NCBI GenBank assembly: GCA_023374025.1
Contig: SIJG01000001.1
Location: 5,440,828 to 5,504,827 of the forward strand
Origin: Heterodera schachtii
Taxonomy: Eukaryota; Nematoda; Chromadorea; Rhabditida; Heteroderidae
Length of the DNA: 64,000 bases
Direction: 5' to 3'
Shown here piece after piece: positions 23,587 through 34,800 of the stretch; within the stretch, counting starts at the first letter, position 1, and every line of letters starts with the position of its first letter. The position numbers and the translations under genes are program-made. The notes beneath the pieces were generated by a model, which had not been told where the DNA came from, ran no database searches, and worked only from the letters and a program-made list of their open reading frames with translations.

Positions 23587-26019
23587 ATGGAAATTCTGTA
23601 CGAAACGGAATTGCTTTTGTTGTTCGGCCTTGTTGGCCAAATTATTTTTGCTCCGTTTACCAAAGTTGAGGAGAGTTTCAATGTGCAGGCAATCCATGAC
23701 ATGGTTTACCATCGCATGAATTTGACTCAGGTTTGGCGACCAACTCAAATGACATTTTACATTATGAATGTTTTTGCAGTATGACCACCTCGAATTCCCC
23801 GGCGTTGTTCCTCGGTGTGCCTTTGCTTTTCCATTGTTTTGTATTATATTATTTTCGTTTATATGATTAGTATCCATTTTTTCAGAACATTCGCTGGTCC
23901 TTTTTCCATTGCGTCCGTTTTGCTTCCTTTTGCTCCGTTTTTTGCTTTTTTCTCTGTGGAGAAGTATTGGATGCTTTTTTTGGGTATCTTTTTTTGTTTT
24001 TCTTTTATAACTTCTCTTTTTTTTGCCCGTTTTTTCCTTGGACTTGCTGTTTTGCTTCGTTTCTTTGGCTTCGTTCGTTCCATTGAATACAAATTTGGCC
24101 ACAATGTCGGCACTTTCCTTCGTCTGCTTATTTTCAGCCAATTCCATTTTTTGTTTTATGCGTCGCGACCATTGCCAAATACTTTTGCGATGGCATTGGG
24201 TAAGCAAATTAAGTCAACTAAATGTCCGACAATTCCGTTTAAAATTTTCTTTTTTTTTTGCTCATTAATATAAACCAATTTAGTGCTGCTCGTCTTCCAA
24301 AAGTTGCTCGACTTCCGTTTTCTCCACGCCGCTGTCTTTGCAACTGTCGCCACTTTTTTGTTCCGTTTTGAACTTCTCCTTCTCTTCGGCCCGGCCTTTC
24401 TTTTTGCTTTTGCCGTTTATTGGCGTCACATTTCGGTGCTCAAAACTTTCCTCGTCGGCTTTTGTTCGCTGATTATCGCCTTGAGTTTGTTTGTTTTCTT
24501 TGCCATTTCATTCTCCTCTCTTTTTCAGTTTTGTCTGTACTCCTCGACTCTCTCATGTGGCGTCGTTGGGTTTGGCCTGAAGGGGAAGTGATTCGCTTCA
24601 ATGTGTGGCACAATCGTAGCAGCGAATACGGCGTGAGTTAAACAGACAATCTCTTGGCCCATGAAAACTCAAAAAAAGGTCGGGTGCGTAGAGATTTTTT
24701 GGAAAATGCACCAATGGCTGGACTTCCTCCTCCCCTCCCCACCTCGTTAATCGTTTTATAAGGGATATACTGAAATAAATCCTCAACAAAATGTTTGTTA
24801 AAATGGTCACATTTCCCAATTTGTCCCTCCCTTTTGTCTCTTCAGGTGTTGCCCTTTTGGTGGTACTTTTTCTCCGCTTTGCCTCGTGCCATGTTTCTCT
24901 CCGTCTTTTTGGTCCCTTTTGGCCTTCTCATCCACCAACGTGTCCAATTCGCTTTGGTTTCGCTGTGTCTTCCCGCCTTTCTTTTTGTGTTTCTCTTCTC
25001 TTTTTTGCCTCACAAAGAACTCCGCTTCATTCTCTACGCTGTCCCTTTGTTCAACACTTCCGTCGCTGTTTTTTGCGCTTGGATGTAAAAATGGGAGGGG
25101 GGGGGGGAATTACCAATTTAAGAGAAGACCAGTCAAATCATTTCCAAGCAAAATTTGATTTGCTGTGAGTGTATTTTGATGATTATTTTGGTGTTTTTCG
25201 CATTTAATTGCATTTGAAGATGGAAAAAGGCTCGTGACTCGTGGTTCTTCCGCTTCTGTGCCTTTTTGGTTGCATTGCATTTGCTCGTCAATGCAATTTT
25301 CACCGTCAGTTTTGTTTATGCGAGCGCACAAAACTACCCGGGCGGAGTTGCACTGCTCAAATTGCAGGTGAATTCGCCAAATATTTGCTTATGAAGCATT
25401 TTCCCGATCACTCGCTATTTTCAAACAATTAATTCCAAGCATTCGGTGTGCATTTAACGTATTGTTCAGCATAAGCACCGCTTCCTTCGGGACAAGCCAA
25501 TCGCCGTTCACATCGACCAATTCTCGGCTGAGACTGGGATCAGTCGCTTTTTGCACCTCTATGACGCGTGGGAGTGAGTGTATTGTTAAATGGGTTGCCA
25601 TCTCGTTCAAGGCGTACCGTTGATTCCCTGGCTTCGTTATTGACCTCATTATCGCCGATAATTAGCAAACTTCTTTACAATCAAATCTCATTATCAGATA
25701 CAACAAAACTGAGAATTTGGCGCAAGAGGAGTTTGGTCGATTCGATTACATTTTGGTCGGCAATTACGATGGTCGTCTTCGTGCTGAGATGACAAAAAAC
25801 AATTTGAATGAAACACACACGAAACATTTCATTGTCAAGGCATTTCATAAGGTCCAAAAAAAGCCATTGGTTTTTGTGTTTTAATCGATTAATTTTTAGC
25901 AATTTTGGAAGAAACCGATTCTCCCCAATTGGCTCAATTGGTCTCCGCTCAATAAACTGCAAGTGCCCGCTTACTCTTACAAGCCAAAAGTCATGGTGAT
26001 GAAGCGAAAGGACGAGTGA
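23587..26019 (+). CDS. ALG12: ALG12 dolichyl-P-Man:Man7GlcNAc2-PP-dolichol alpha-1,6-mannosyltransferase
   Basis: The protein is a multi-span ER membrane enzyme of the GT22 family that adds the eighth mannose to the N-glycan precursor in the ER lumen. The start is [20 protein letters not shown] followed by [19 protein letters not shown]. The lumenal motif [17 protein letters not shown] is diagnostic for ALG12. Later come [47 protein letters not shown], the [15 protein letters not shown] loop typical of GT22, then YDAWE and [13 protein letters not shown] before the TGA at 26017-26019. Strong hydrophobic segments alternate with short loops throughout. It is spliced from about nine exons, and intron phases at the first three junctions are consistent. 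It looks complete. Confidence 0.92.
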
Positions 26020-26234
26020 TCCGATGACCGATGTAATGGAAGGAAAATTGTCCTCCCCTTAATCTTTGGTTGTTTTCCCTTCCCCTCACTTTGTTTTGTT
26101 CCCTTTGGATCTCACTTCACCAGCAAATGTTCTCTTTTGGATATTGCCTTTCTTGTTAAGAAATGATTTCTGGATAGTTCCGTGACAATTTCCTCTTTGC
26201 CGTCATTTTCATTTGTTGGCCCTTTGTGCCAAAC

Positions 26235-26789
26235 TCAGTAAACGGAGCCGAGTCGGTAGCCTTTTCCCGGGTAGCACCGCCGTAGGCATACGTCCGTCAT
26301 GCAGCACATTTCCTCCTTCATTTCCTCCAGGGAGCAGCCCTCCGCACAGCACTTCGTACGAACACGCTCTTCTGCCGAGGGAATTAAGCTGTTATTTGGT
26401 TAATTTTTGGCATTTGTGCCCACCGAAGAGACGAAATTCATTAGCATTTTTTAAGGTTCGAAAAAGGGGAAATTCAATGGCATTTTTAGGGGGGGGGGGG
26501 GTGAAAGAATTGTTGTGCGTAAAATGTTTTACTGATGCTGTGGTGCAGTTGAAGACACGGCTGCTGTTCGCCGGGCCAGCGACAAACCTAACAGAAAAAT
26601 GGGGGAAGGCAGAAAGTACGTCTTCCCAAACCCCCCCCCCCCCCCCCCCCCCCCTCTTTTTTTGCCGTGTCGCCCCACCTTATCCCGCATTTTGGCAAAG
26701 CGTTCGCCACAATATTTGGGCTTTTTGGCAATGATCGACGCCATTTGAAGGGAAAGAATCAGCAGAACAGCGAAACGGAGGAGGCGCAT
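26235..26789 (-). CDS. Insulin-like peptide precursor
   Basis: Exons 26679-26789, 26533-26587 and 26235-26371 (minus strand) join to exactly 100 residues. MRLLRFAVLLILSLQMASII is a signal peptide. The B-chain segment YCGERFAKMRDKVC keeps the insulin spacing of 11 residues between cysteines, starting CG. A short linker with an extra Cys (QQPC) and a basic site (ERVRTK) precedes the A-chain segment CCAEGCSLEEMKEEMCC. The CC-x3-C part is canonical, but nine residues rather than eight precede the next Cys. A tail with two more cysteines (CLRRC) follows and ends at TGA 26235-26237. Nematode insulin-like peptides act through DAF-2-type receptors in development and dormancy. A knottin-like secreted peptide is the alternative. 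A C-run of about 28 nt lies in intron 1. Confidence 0.6.
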
Positions 26790-27231
26790 TTTATTTGGTC
26801 AAAGTGATCAGAAATGAATCGGTTCCACGCCGCCCCCCCCCCCGCCCAAAGAGCACAAAAAGTGCCATATGTTCGTTCATCCAAAGCACTAACAAATTTA
26901 TTTATTTTTGCTTTCATCTCTTTTATTTTCTAAGCAATTAATCAATTAAAAAAGGTCGACGAGTGGGAAAAAGCGAGGGCGAAGAACGGCGGAGGGAAAC
27001 AATCAGCAGACGAAAGGGGGAAGGCATTAGAAGAAGCAAAGGGATGAGCAAAATTAGGGAGGAAAAGGGGCGGCAAGAAAAGGCAATGGAAAAGTTCGCA
27101 TGAAAGAAAGTCAACGAAATGATCTAACAAAACACAAAATAAGGCAAAAGTCGGTCGGTCCTTCACATTTATTTGGTTATTCCCGTCATTGTCTCTTCTC
27201 TTCCCGCTTTTCCGTCCTCCCCTTTCTTTGT

Positions 27232-30200
27232 TCACCATTTTACGTCCAATTGGCTGTATCGGTGCGTTCTGTTCGAATGTTTGGTGGCACTGATGTCGCC
27301 AACTTCGTCGATGGCATCCAACACTTTGTCCAACATCTCTTTGTCATGTGCCGCACTGATACAAATGCGACAGCGACTTTCTGTCATCGCAGTGGCGGGA
27401 AAAGAGACGACCACCTGCCAAATGGAAAATGCAATAATTTTTGGTGAATGGACACGGAAATTCGAACCGCGCTGATTTTGCGCTCCAGCAAAAGACGTCC
27501 CCAAAGTCTGAAAGTGGGTGAATAAAGTGTGCCAAAGAGAGCAGCCGAACGGACTAGACAAGTGCGAGCCAAACGGGTCTTGCCGGGAGGGAAAGGTCGG
27601 GATCCAGGCGGAATTTGTAATTTCGTTCCATCACTAAGTCCTGTTTTTTTAACCGGGACTAAACTAACACTGGTAGTCCTGGTCCTGAGATAGAGGTTAT
27701 AGGCAAATAAATTTGGCTTTTAATTAATAGTTCCTCGTGCGCTAGATAAGTCCCGAAAACCCGGTTCAGCATCAGGTCTCTTCTGTCCCGTTCATTCCAG
27801 AATTCCGGTATAAAACGGACCCGCATTTGGTAGGGTGGTAAATCATTATCGGAATGACCGGCGAATCTTCCGACCCGTACACAATGAAGCCCATCTGTTT
27901 AAGTCGAAGGCGGAAGTAGCGCGTGTTGCGTGCCAATCGTTCAATGCGACGCCATCCCTGGTCAGTGTTATCACGACCTTAACAAGGACTGCTCCGTGGA
28001 ATGGGATGTATAAATAAATGGACGCACCCATTATGATGGACATGGAAGTGAACACTTGCTGAGCCACCGGCGCGGACATTGCCAAGGAGTAAAAGCTAGT
28101 CGGCGAATGGCGCCTGAGATGGGCGATCAGCGACTAAAATAAGCAATACTCAGTTATGCCTCACAAATGTCATTAAAGAGCGACTGACCGACTTCCCGGC
28201 CAAATAGCCTCCGGCCGCCCCGAAACTCTTTGTGAATGTGCCCATGCACACGTCGACGTCCGCTGGGTCACAACCCCAATATTCGATCACGCCGCGTCCG
28301 GTCCGACCCATGGCACCTAAAAATGCCTTTCCTTTCATCGATTCCAAATGGTTCAAAATGTGTGTACCGATGCTGTGCGCCTCGTCCAAATACAAATAGC
28401 ACTTGTACCGCTTCTTCAGTGTGATTAGTTCACGCAGTTTGCAGATGGACCCCTCCATGGAGTAAATGCCTTCGACCACAATTACAATTTTGGCGAAGGG
28501 TCGCCCCGTCCGTTCGTTTCCGTAAACAATCGCATCGCGCAGCACTCGCTCAAGATCGGGCATGTCATTGTGGCGGAAGACACGAATTGTCGCGGAAGAC
28601 ATGCGGGCGCCAAGGATAAGCGAAGCGTGGTTGAACTGATCGCTAACGATCAGCGAATCCTGAAAAATGAAAACCGTAGAGACACCACCCTTTTAAGCTG
28701 AGGAACTTTTATAAAAGTCATCTAAAAAGTGATATTTCCCGGTCAAATTGCTGGGTACGTCTTGCCCACCTCGTCCACAAGACATGCCACGTTCATCGAA
28801 TTGGTGGCGAATCCCATTGAAAAGCAAATTGCCTCCTCAACTCCAAGAAAATTGGCCACCAAATTCTCCAAATCTGACTGAATTGAGCACTGACCTGAAG
28901 TGGAGGATGAACTCAAATAAAATTCAATCGTCTTAAATGAATGAAAGGAGATCTCGCCGACGAAATTTTTTTCGGCGGTGAGCTTTTAGGGTGCAGCCCA
29001 GTTATCCTCCCCAATTTTCTGTCAAATATTGTAATTAAAGAATATGTGAGTTTTGGGCCACACAAAATGTCGGGACAAGGTAATAAACATGGGAGAGATT
29101 GAAACAAATTTCCATCCAAATATTGTAATCAGATGCAAACCCACCCACTTCAAGCGCACTGCCACACGTCGATAGTCCCCCTTTTTCCACTGCTTTTGCC
29201 GCCATTTCCGCGCATGGGCCGGCGTTTTGGGCGAAGCCCAAATAATTGTAACTGCTCACATTTATCACTTCCGTTTGAGAGCCGGGAAATCTGAACAAAA
29301 AAGTGTAAGATTGGAAGGTTAAGCATTTCAGTGCAGAAATTGCACTTGAACGTCCAGCAGAAGTCATCGGTTTGTCGGTCGACCAATTTGCTAAATTGTC
29401 GAGAAAATTATTCAAATTTTAGAGAAATAAAAAAATGAACAAACACTTTCGCCCCCGGCACACCGCCAATTGGCCGTTCAAAAACATCGCTAAATGAACG
29501 GAATAAGCAAAAATATAAAAGTAAAAAGGAACACTCACTCACCGGACACGCATGTAACAGTTTCGGGCGTAAATCGCTTCGAAAGAATCGACGAGTGGCG
29601 CAAAACCCTTAAATTCAAATACAAATTGGGTTTGTCGGTTCTGTGCTCCGTCTCTAACACAACAAATTCGCTATAAATTTAATAAAATGATTACTCTCAG
29701 CTCAGTGCGCTCAACAGCTGCTTTGTTCGACTCGATTCCGTAACGGCGGAGAAACTCGCGAAAATACGCATGGACAGTGAGGACGAACCAAGTGAAATAG
29801 ACGGAGAAAGAGACGAGGAAATGGCACTAAAAGGGGGGGAGGGGAAGGATGGCATTCATCCGAAATTGAAAATGGAATTTCAATTTATTTCCGATTGTCC
29901 GTCCCCTCTCTGTCCATTTGTTCCGTTTCCTTCCCACCTTTTCGAATTCTTCCTCCTCTTCCCACCCTTTCGGCTCAATTTGCCCTTCTTTCTTCTGTTG
30001 TCCGTTCGCTTTCCCCTTCTCTCCGTCTTCCTTTTCCTGCGATGTTTTGTCCTTTTTTTCCTCCCCATTTTTCGCTTCCTCTGGCGGGCAATGGAACCCA
30101 TTCACAGCTGAAAATGAAAAACAAACATTTAAAAAAGAAAAATATTTATTACTCAGTTTTGTGCAGCCATTTTCCCTGACAGGCGAAGTGTGAAGCAAAG

Positions 30201-30291
30201 AACAGTCGCCGAGGGAGGAAATTTTGTGGAGGAAGAAATCGTTGGCACACCGCCCCAAGTTGAGCTTATAAAGCGAATGTTCAGATCGCAT
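27232..30291 (-). CDS. SPTLC2: Serine palmitoyltransferase subunit 2 (long-chain base synthase)
   Basis: This PLP enzyme condenses serine and palmitoyl-CoA at the ER, the first step of sphingolipid synthesis, with subunit 1. A Lys/Glu-rich N-terminus is followed by a membrane segment ([20 protein letters not shown]) and FREFLRRYG. The catalytic core includes [49 protein letters not shown] residues, [30 protein letters not shown] and the PLP-lysine motif [13 protein letters not shown] (about 28205-28245). The C-terminal part has [19 protein letters not shown] and [19 protein letters not shown], ending RYSQLDVKW at 27232-27234. The phase across the 250-bp intron before [13 protein letters not shown] was checked. 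The first-exon start (30289-30291) is uncertain. Confidence 0.9.
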
Positions 30292-30615
30292 ATTGCGATT
30301 TGTTGTTCAATTAGACTAATTAAATAAAAAGTAAATAAATAATAAATTAAATAAAAAATAAATAAAACATTTGCCTTTGCCAATAATTAATTAAACGGTG
30401 AAAGGAAAAAGCGACGGGGGGGGGACGGAGACTGTGCAAAATGAGCTCAAACTATTGACGTACAAAATGGGTTGGAGGGGCGTAAAAGAAAACGGAAAAG
30501 TGAGGGAAAATTAAACTATTCAAAGCGAAGGAATGAGCAAATGAAATGATTGATCAAATGGAAAAGAAAAAGGAAAGCGAATGTGCAACAGAAGGAAAAG
30601 GGACGAACGGCGGGG

Positions 30616-30792
30616 AAATTCCCAAAGGAAATGCCAATTTGGGGAAATTACACAAAGGAAATGCCAATTTAGGGAAATTATACAAAGGAAATGCCAATTT
30701 GGGGAAATTACACAAAGGAAATGCCAATTTGGGGAAATTACACAAAGGAAATGCCAATTTGGGGAAAACCCAATGGAAATGCCAATTTACGA
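30616..30792. repeat. 30-bp minisatellite, five copies
   Basis: The unit AAAGGAAATGCCAATTTGGG followed by GAAATTACAC is repeated at a strict 30-bp period (ATGCCAATTT at 30631, 30661, 30691, 30721, 30751), with a partial sixth copy. Because 30 is a multiple of three, ORFs of up to 97 codons stay open on both strands, but they are most likely by-products. Apart from this array, 30292-31059 shows no gene. Confidence 0.9.
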
Positions 30793-31059
30793 ATTGGAGC
30801 CAAATCAATTAATGAGACGACGACCGATGAAAGGCCCAATTGATCCAATCAAATCAGAGCAGGTTAAACTTTAGTCCCTTAATTTATTATTTATTCTCCT
30901 CCCCCGCCATTTTTTTAATATTTTTTTGAGTGACGAATAAATGGGGGAGGGAACGGATGAAAAATATGAATCGATCATTTGAAGACGCAGCCAGCAGAGA
31001 TGGGACCATAATTTATGTTTTTAGAAGTTCATTCGTGTGCACTAAAATCCCCAATTTCC

Positions 31060-31695
31060 GGCAATCATTAAGAATTGGTGTCCCGACGAAAAAATTTTTT
31101 AAAAATTTGTCGGGTATTTTTCTAGACTTAAAAAATGCGCTGATCACGAATCTGAGCTCAGATTTTGAAAATCATTGATTTTTATCTAAGATTTTTTGTC
31201 AACTACTTGATTTTTTTCGATTTTTTAAGTTATTTTTTAAAAAGTTTAGCAATGAATTTGGGTTAAAAAAAATACTCTGACCACGAATCTAAGCTCTAAT
31301 TATGCATGAACTTTCATTTTGTCTATGATTTTCATCAAGTGTCATAAAAAAATAAACCGCAGCCAAGCGGACTCGAACCCCAGGCCCCCGTCTCATATGA
31401 CCCCTAGGGATTAATAATTAAATTTCAAAAAATCGTAAAAAATTGGAAACTTGACTTCTCCATATATTTAATAGCTCATTCAAAAGCTCTTTTTAGGCTC
31501 TACAACATATGTCCGACTAATTTTCTTAAAATTTGGAAAAAAATCAAGTAGTTGACAAAAAATCTTAGATAAAAATCAATGATTTTCAAAATCTGAGCTC
31601 AGATTCATGATCAGCGCATTTTTTAAGCCTAGAAAAAATACTCGACAAATTTTAAAAATTTTTTTTCGTCGGGACACCAATTCTTAATGATTGCC
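31060..31695. repeat. Large fold-back palindrome with a tRNA-like fragment in its loop
   Basis: The arms are roughly 250 bp. They begin GCAATCATTAAGAATTGGTG (31061) and end with its complement (31694). They contain GCGCTGATCACGAATCTGAG and TCAACTACTTGATTTTTTTC with matching complements. The loop (about 31340-31430) contains, on the minus strand, GGGTTCGAGTCCGCTTGGCT, a tRNA B-box-like sequence. It lies between SPTLC2 and topoisomerase II. Confidence 0.8.
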
Positions 31696-31886
31696 CAATT
31701 TCCTGCTTAATTAAGTGTGCCGCCCCAAAACATATGGACCAAATAAACTAATGAAGTATACAACAGTCAAAACAGATTCCAACGTGAAAAAAAAACAAAT
31801 TTAATCAAAATAAGTCAGCTGGCCAAAAGAGATCGAAGATTTAATCGAAAATACACAAGCAATATGGGGAAAGAGTTAAACAGTTA

Positions 31887-34800
31887 TTAATCGGATTCAT
31901 CGTCATCGCCATCATCAATAGAAACGGAGGCATCACTTTCCGAACTCAACGACACTTCCTCCTCCTCAGAATCCGATTCGATTCTGTTCTTCGCTGGTTT
32001 TGCGGTCTTTGCATTTCTCTCCTTTTTGGCCACGGGTGCCTTCTCAGTCTTCAAGTACTTCTTTGGCGGTGGCTTTTCATCACTTGCAAATAAATGGGAG
32101 AGTTTTATTAAACGAGCGTGGAATTAAGGAAAGGGCCGAGCATTACGTTCGACTAAGCTGAGGGGAATTTGTCGTACGTAAAAATGAGGAGACAAGTTTC
32201 CTTAAGAAATTTCACTAAAATTTTCCAATTCATCTACTTTCGATACTCTTTCCTTAGGTTCGACGAACAAAAAATTGGTCTGAATAGCAAAAAAGTCGGT
32301 ACTTATATGGTTCGTACGCCACAAATTTTAAATTTTTTAAAATCAGCTTAGGTTGCTTAGAAAGTCATTTATATGATTTTCGGGGGCGCTCAACACAATT
32401 ATGACACCTATTTAGACCAATTTCGAACCCCGGAAACGGATTTGACCAAAAGTCGAAATCCTCAAAAAGTCGAAAATTCACATTTTTTCATCAATTCGTG
32501 GGTTCGAAATTGATCTAAATAGATGCCATAATCGTGTTCAGCGCCCCGAAAACCATATAAGTGAATTTCTAAGCAACATAGAAAAGATGATTAAAAAATT
32601 TTAAATTTGTGGCGTACGAACCATATAAGTACCAAAAAGTCTTCACTGGACACATATGCAAAAAAGGTCGAACGTAGAAAATGGGGCTCTGACCCCCCAT
32701 GGGTGGGTCAAAGTCAAACCTAAGATCCTTTCACTGACCCCCCCCCCCTTGCACAGGTAATCTTTGACGATTAAATGGAATAATTTTACATCTCATCGTC
32801 GGAATCGTCCAACACAATGTCATCGTCTTCTTCGTCGGAATCAATCTTCATTTTTTTCGCCTTAGGTTCAGCGGCTTTCTTTGCTGGTGCCTTTTCGACT
32901 TTCTTTTTTGGCGATTTTTTTCCTGACGAAGTGCGCTTGACGCCTTTTTTCATCTTTTCGCTTTTCACTTTCCGCAGTTTCTTTTCTGCGACATAATTCG
33001 GATCTGGTTCGATTGGCTCCCGACGTTCCGCATCGCGGAAGCGTGCGTCCAAAACAACAACGCCCTTCTTTTTACCGCCTCCTTTTTCTTTGCCAAGATT
33101 CTCCCCGCCGGCGTCTTTCCGTTCCTTTTCCTCCTTAAATTAGCACTTTGACTATGTTTTTCCAAATTATGAATTGACTACCTGTGCATCCAATGCCTTG
33201 ATAAATATTTCGAGATCATCCTCATACAAATCCGACCATTCCTTCTTCTTCAACACTTCAAGTTCCTTCTTCTTTGATTCACTTTCCGCCAAAAGTTTGT
33301 CTTTGTCTTCCATGGAGAGTTTCCAGATGGCCATTCCAACAAGGTAATCATAATCAGAGCAGCGCTTCTCCAAGGCCCCATCAACTGCTTGGTCCGCATG
33401 TTCGTCTTCCTGTTGTGTCCAGTCGCTCAGTAGGTTTTAATGAATTTACAAAATTTTTCTTACATCCTCTTCGTCGTCTGACACATTCGCCTCTCCGCAC
33501 AGCTCCAATTCTTTCCGCTTCTGTTCGTCCTTCCACCGTTTCACCGGATCCGGTCGGAACTTGTGCTTTTGCAGCTGCTCTACGATAGCCGATTTCCGTT
33601 TGTTTTCGATGTGTATCTCGTTTTTGATCTTCATCATGATGAAGCGTGCCTTTTCACTGAGTTGGTCGCTTTGCGCCTGCAGCATTCCTTCGAGGTAACG
33701 TTTGCGCTTCTTGTACAATTCCCTGCGGCACTCAAAGAATTCCAGGCAAATTTGCTCGGGCGAGTCGAACTTCCTTAGACATCCGGCAGCGTCAAAAAGA
33801 ACCTTGAGTTAGGATTCAATTTTGTTTTAATTCCCAAAAACTCACCATGTTGCTGGTATTAACTGATGCCTTCAGATGAACACGTCATAAATTCCCTTCT
33901 GTTCGGCTTCGCGAAGTTCGTCCTGTTTCAATTTGCATACAAAATGCACATTTTGGTCCGTGTGATACTCCTTGTAGTCTTGTAATAATTGTGGTTTCTT
34001 GTCGGATCCATCATACATCGGCTCAATCACTCGTTCCTTGTAAGACTGAGTCCATGTCTTGATGGGCAGTTCCGTAATTTCCACCAAGTCGTTACTCCCA
34101 TTGTCAATGATATTTATCAGACCACGCGTCTCAAACCGAGTTTCGTCCATTCGAGTAATGCGACCTTTAAACCCCTTGTACCACGGAATCTGGAAAACAT
34201 ACTGCGATTATCATCGTATTGCTAGACATATAATTCACCATTGGTTCAAGCTGTTCAGAGTGAATTAATCGACGCATGTTGGCCACCAAAACCCGTGGGT
34301 TGTAATTCGGAACATTCGTCGACCATCCCGTCCCGATTCCTTCAGCCCCATTTACAAGAACAGTTGGAATTACAGGGCAATACCATTCTGGCTCAATGCG
34401 TTGGTTCTCCTCGTAGAGAAAACGGAGAACACTTTCATCGACCGAAGGAAAAAGCGCTTTGGTCACGGGGCTTAAACATTAGAAATATTTTTAATTAGTA
34501 TCAGAAAAGCTTCAAAAGTACTTGAGTTGCGTGAAAATGTAACGGGGCGAAGCTGAGTCTTTGCCTCCCTGAAGTCGCGTGCCAAACTGACCAATGGGCA
34601 GCAAAAGATTTATGTTGTTGGACCCGACAAAGTTTTGCGCCAAGTTCACAATTGTGCTCATTAGCGATTGCTCTCCGTGATGGTAAGCGGACATTTCACC
34701 GACAGCACCGGCCAATTGAGCGACTTTAACTTCTTTTTTGTCAGCACGTTTGAAACAGGTGAAAAGGACCTAAACAGAGAACATTTGGATTGCAAAAATG

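Noticed and set aside
29880..30193. Plus-strand hydrophobic ORFs
   Set aside because: They are antisense to the Lys/Glu-rich N-terminal exon of serine palmitoyltransferase.
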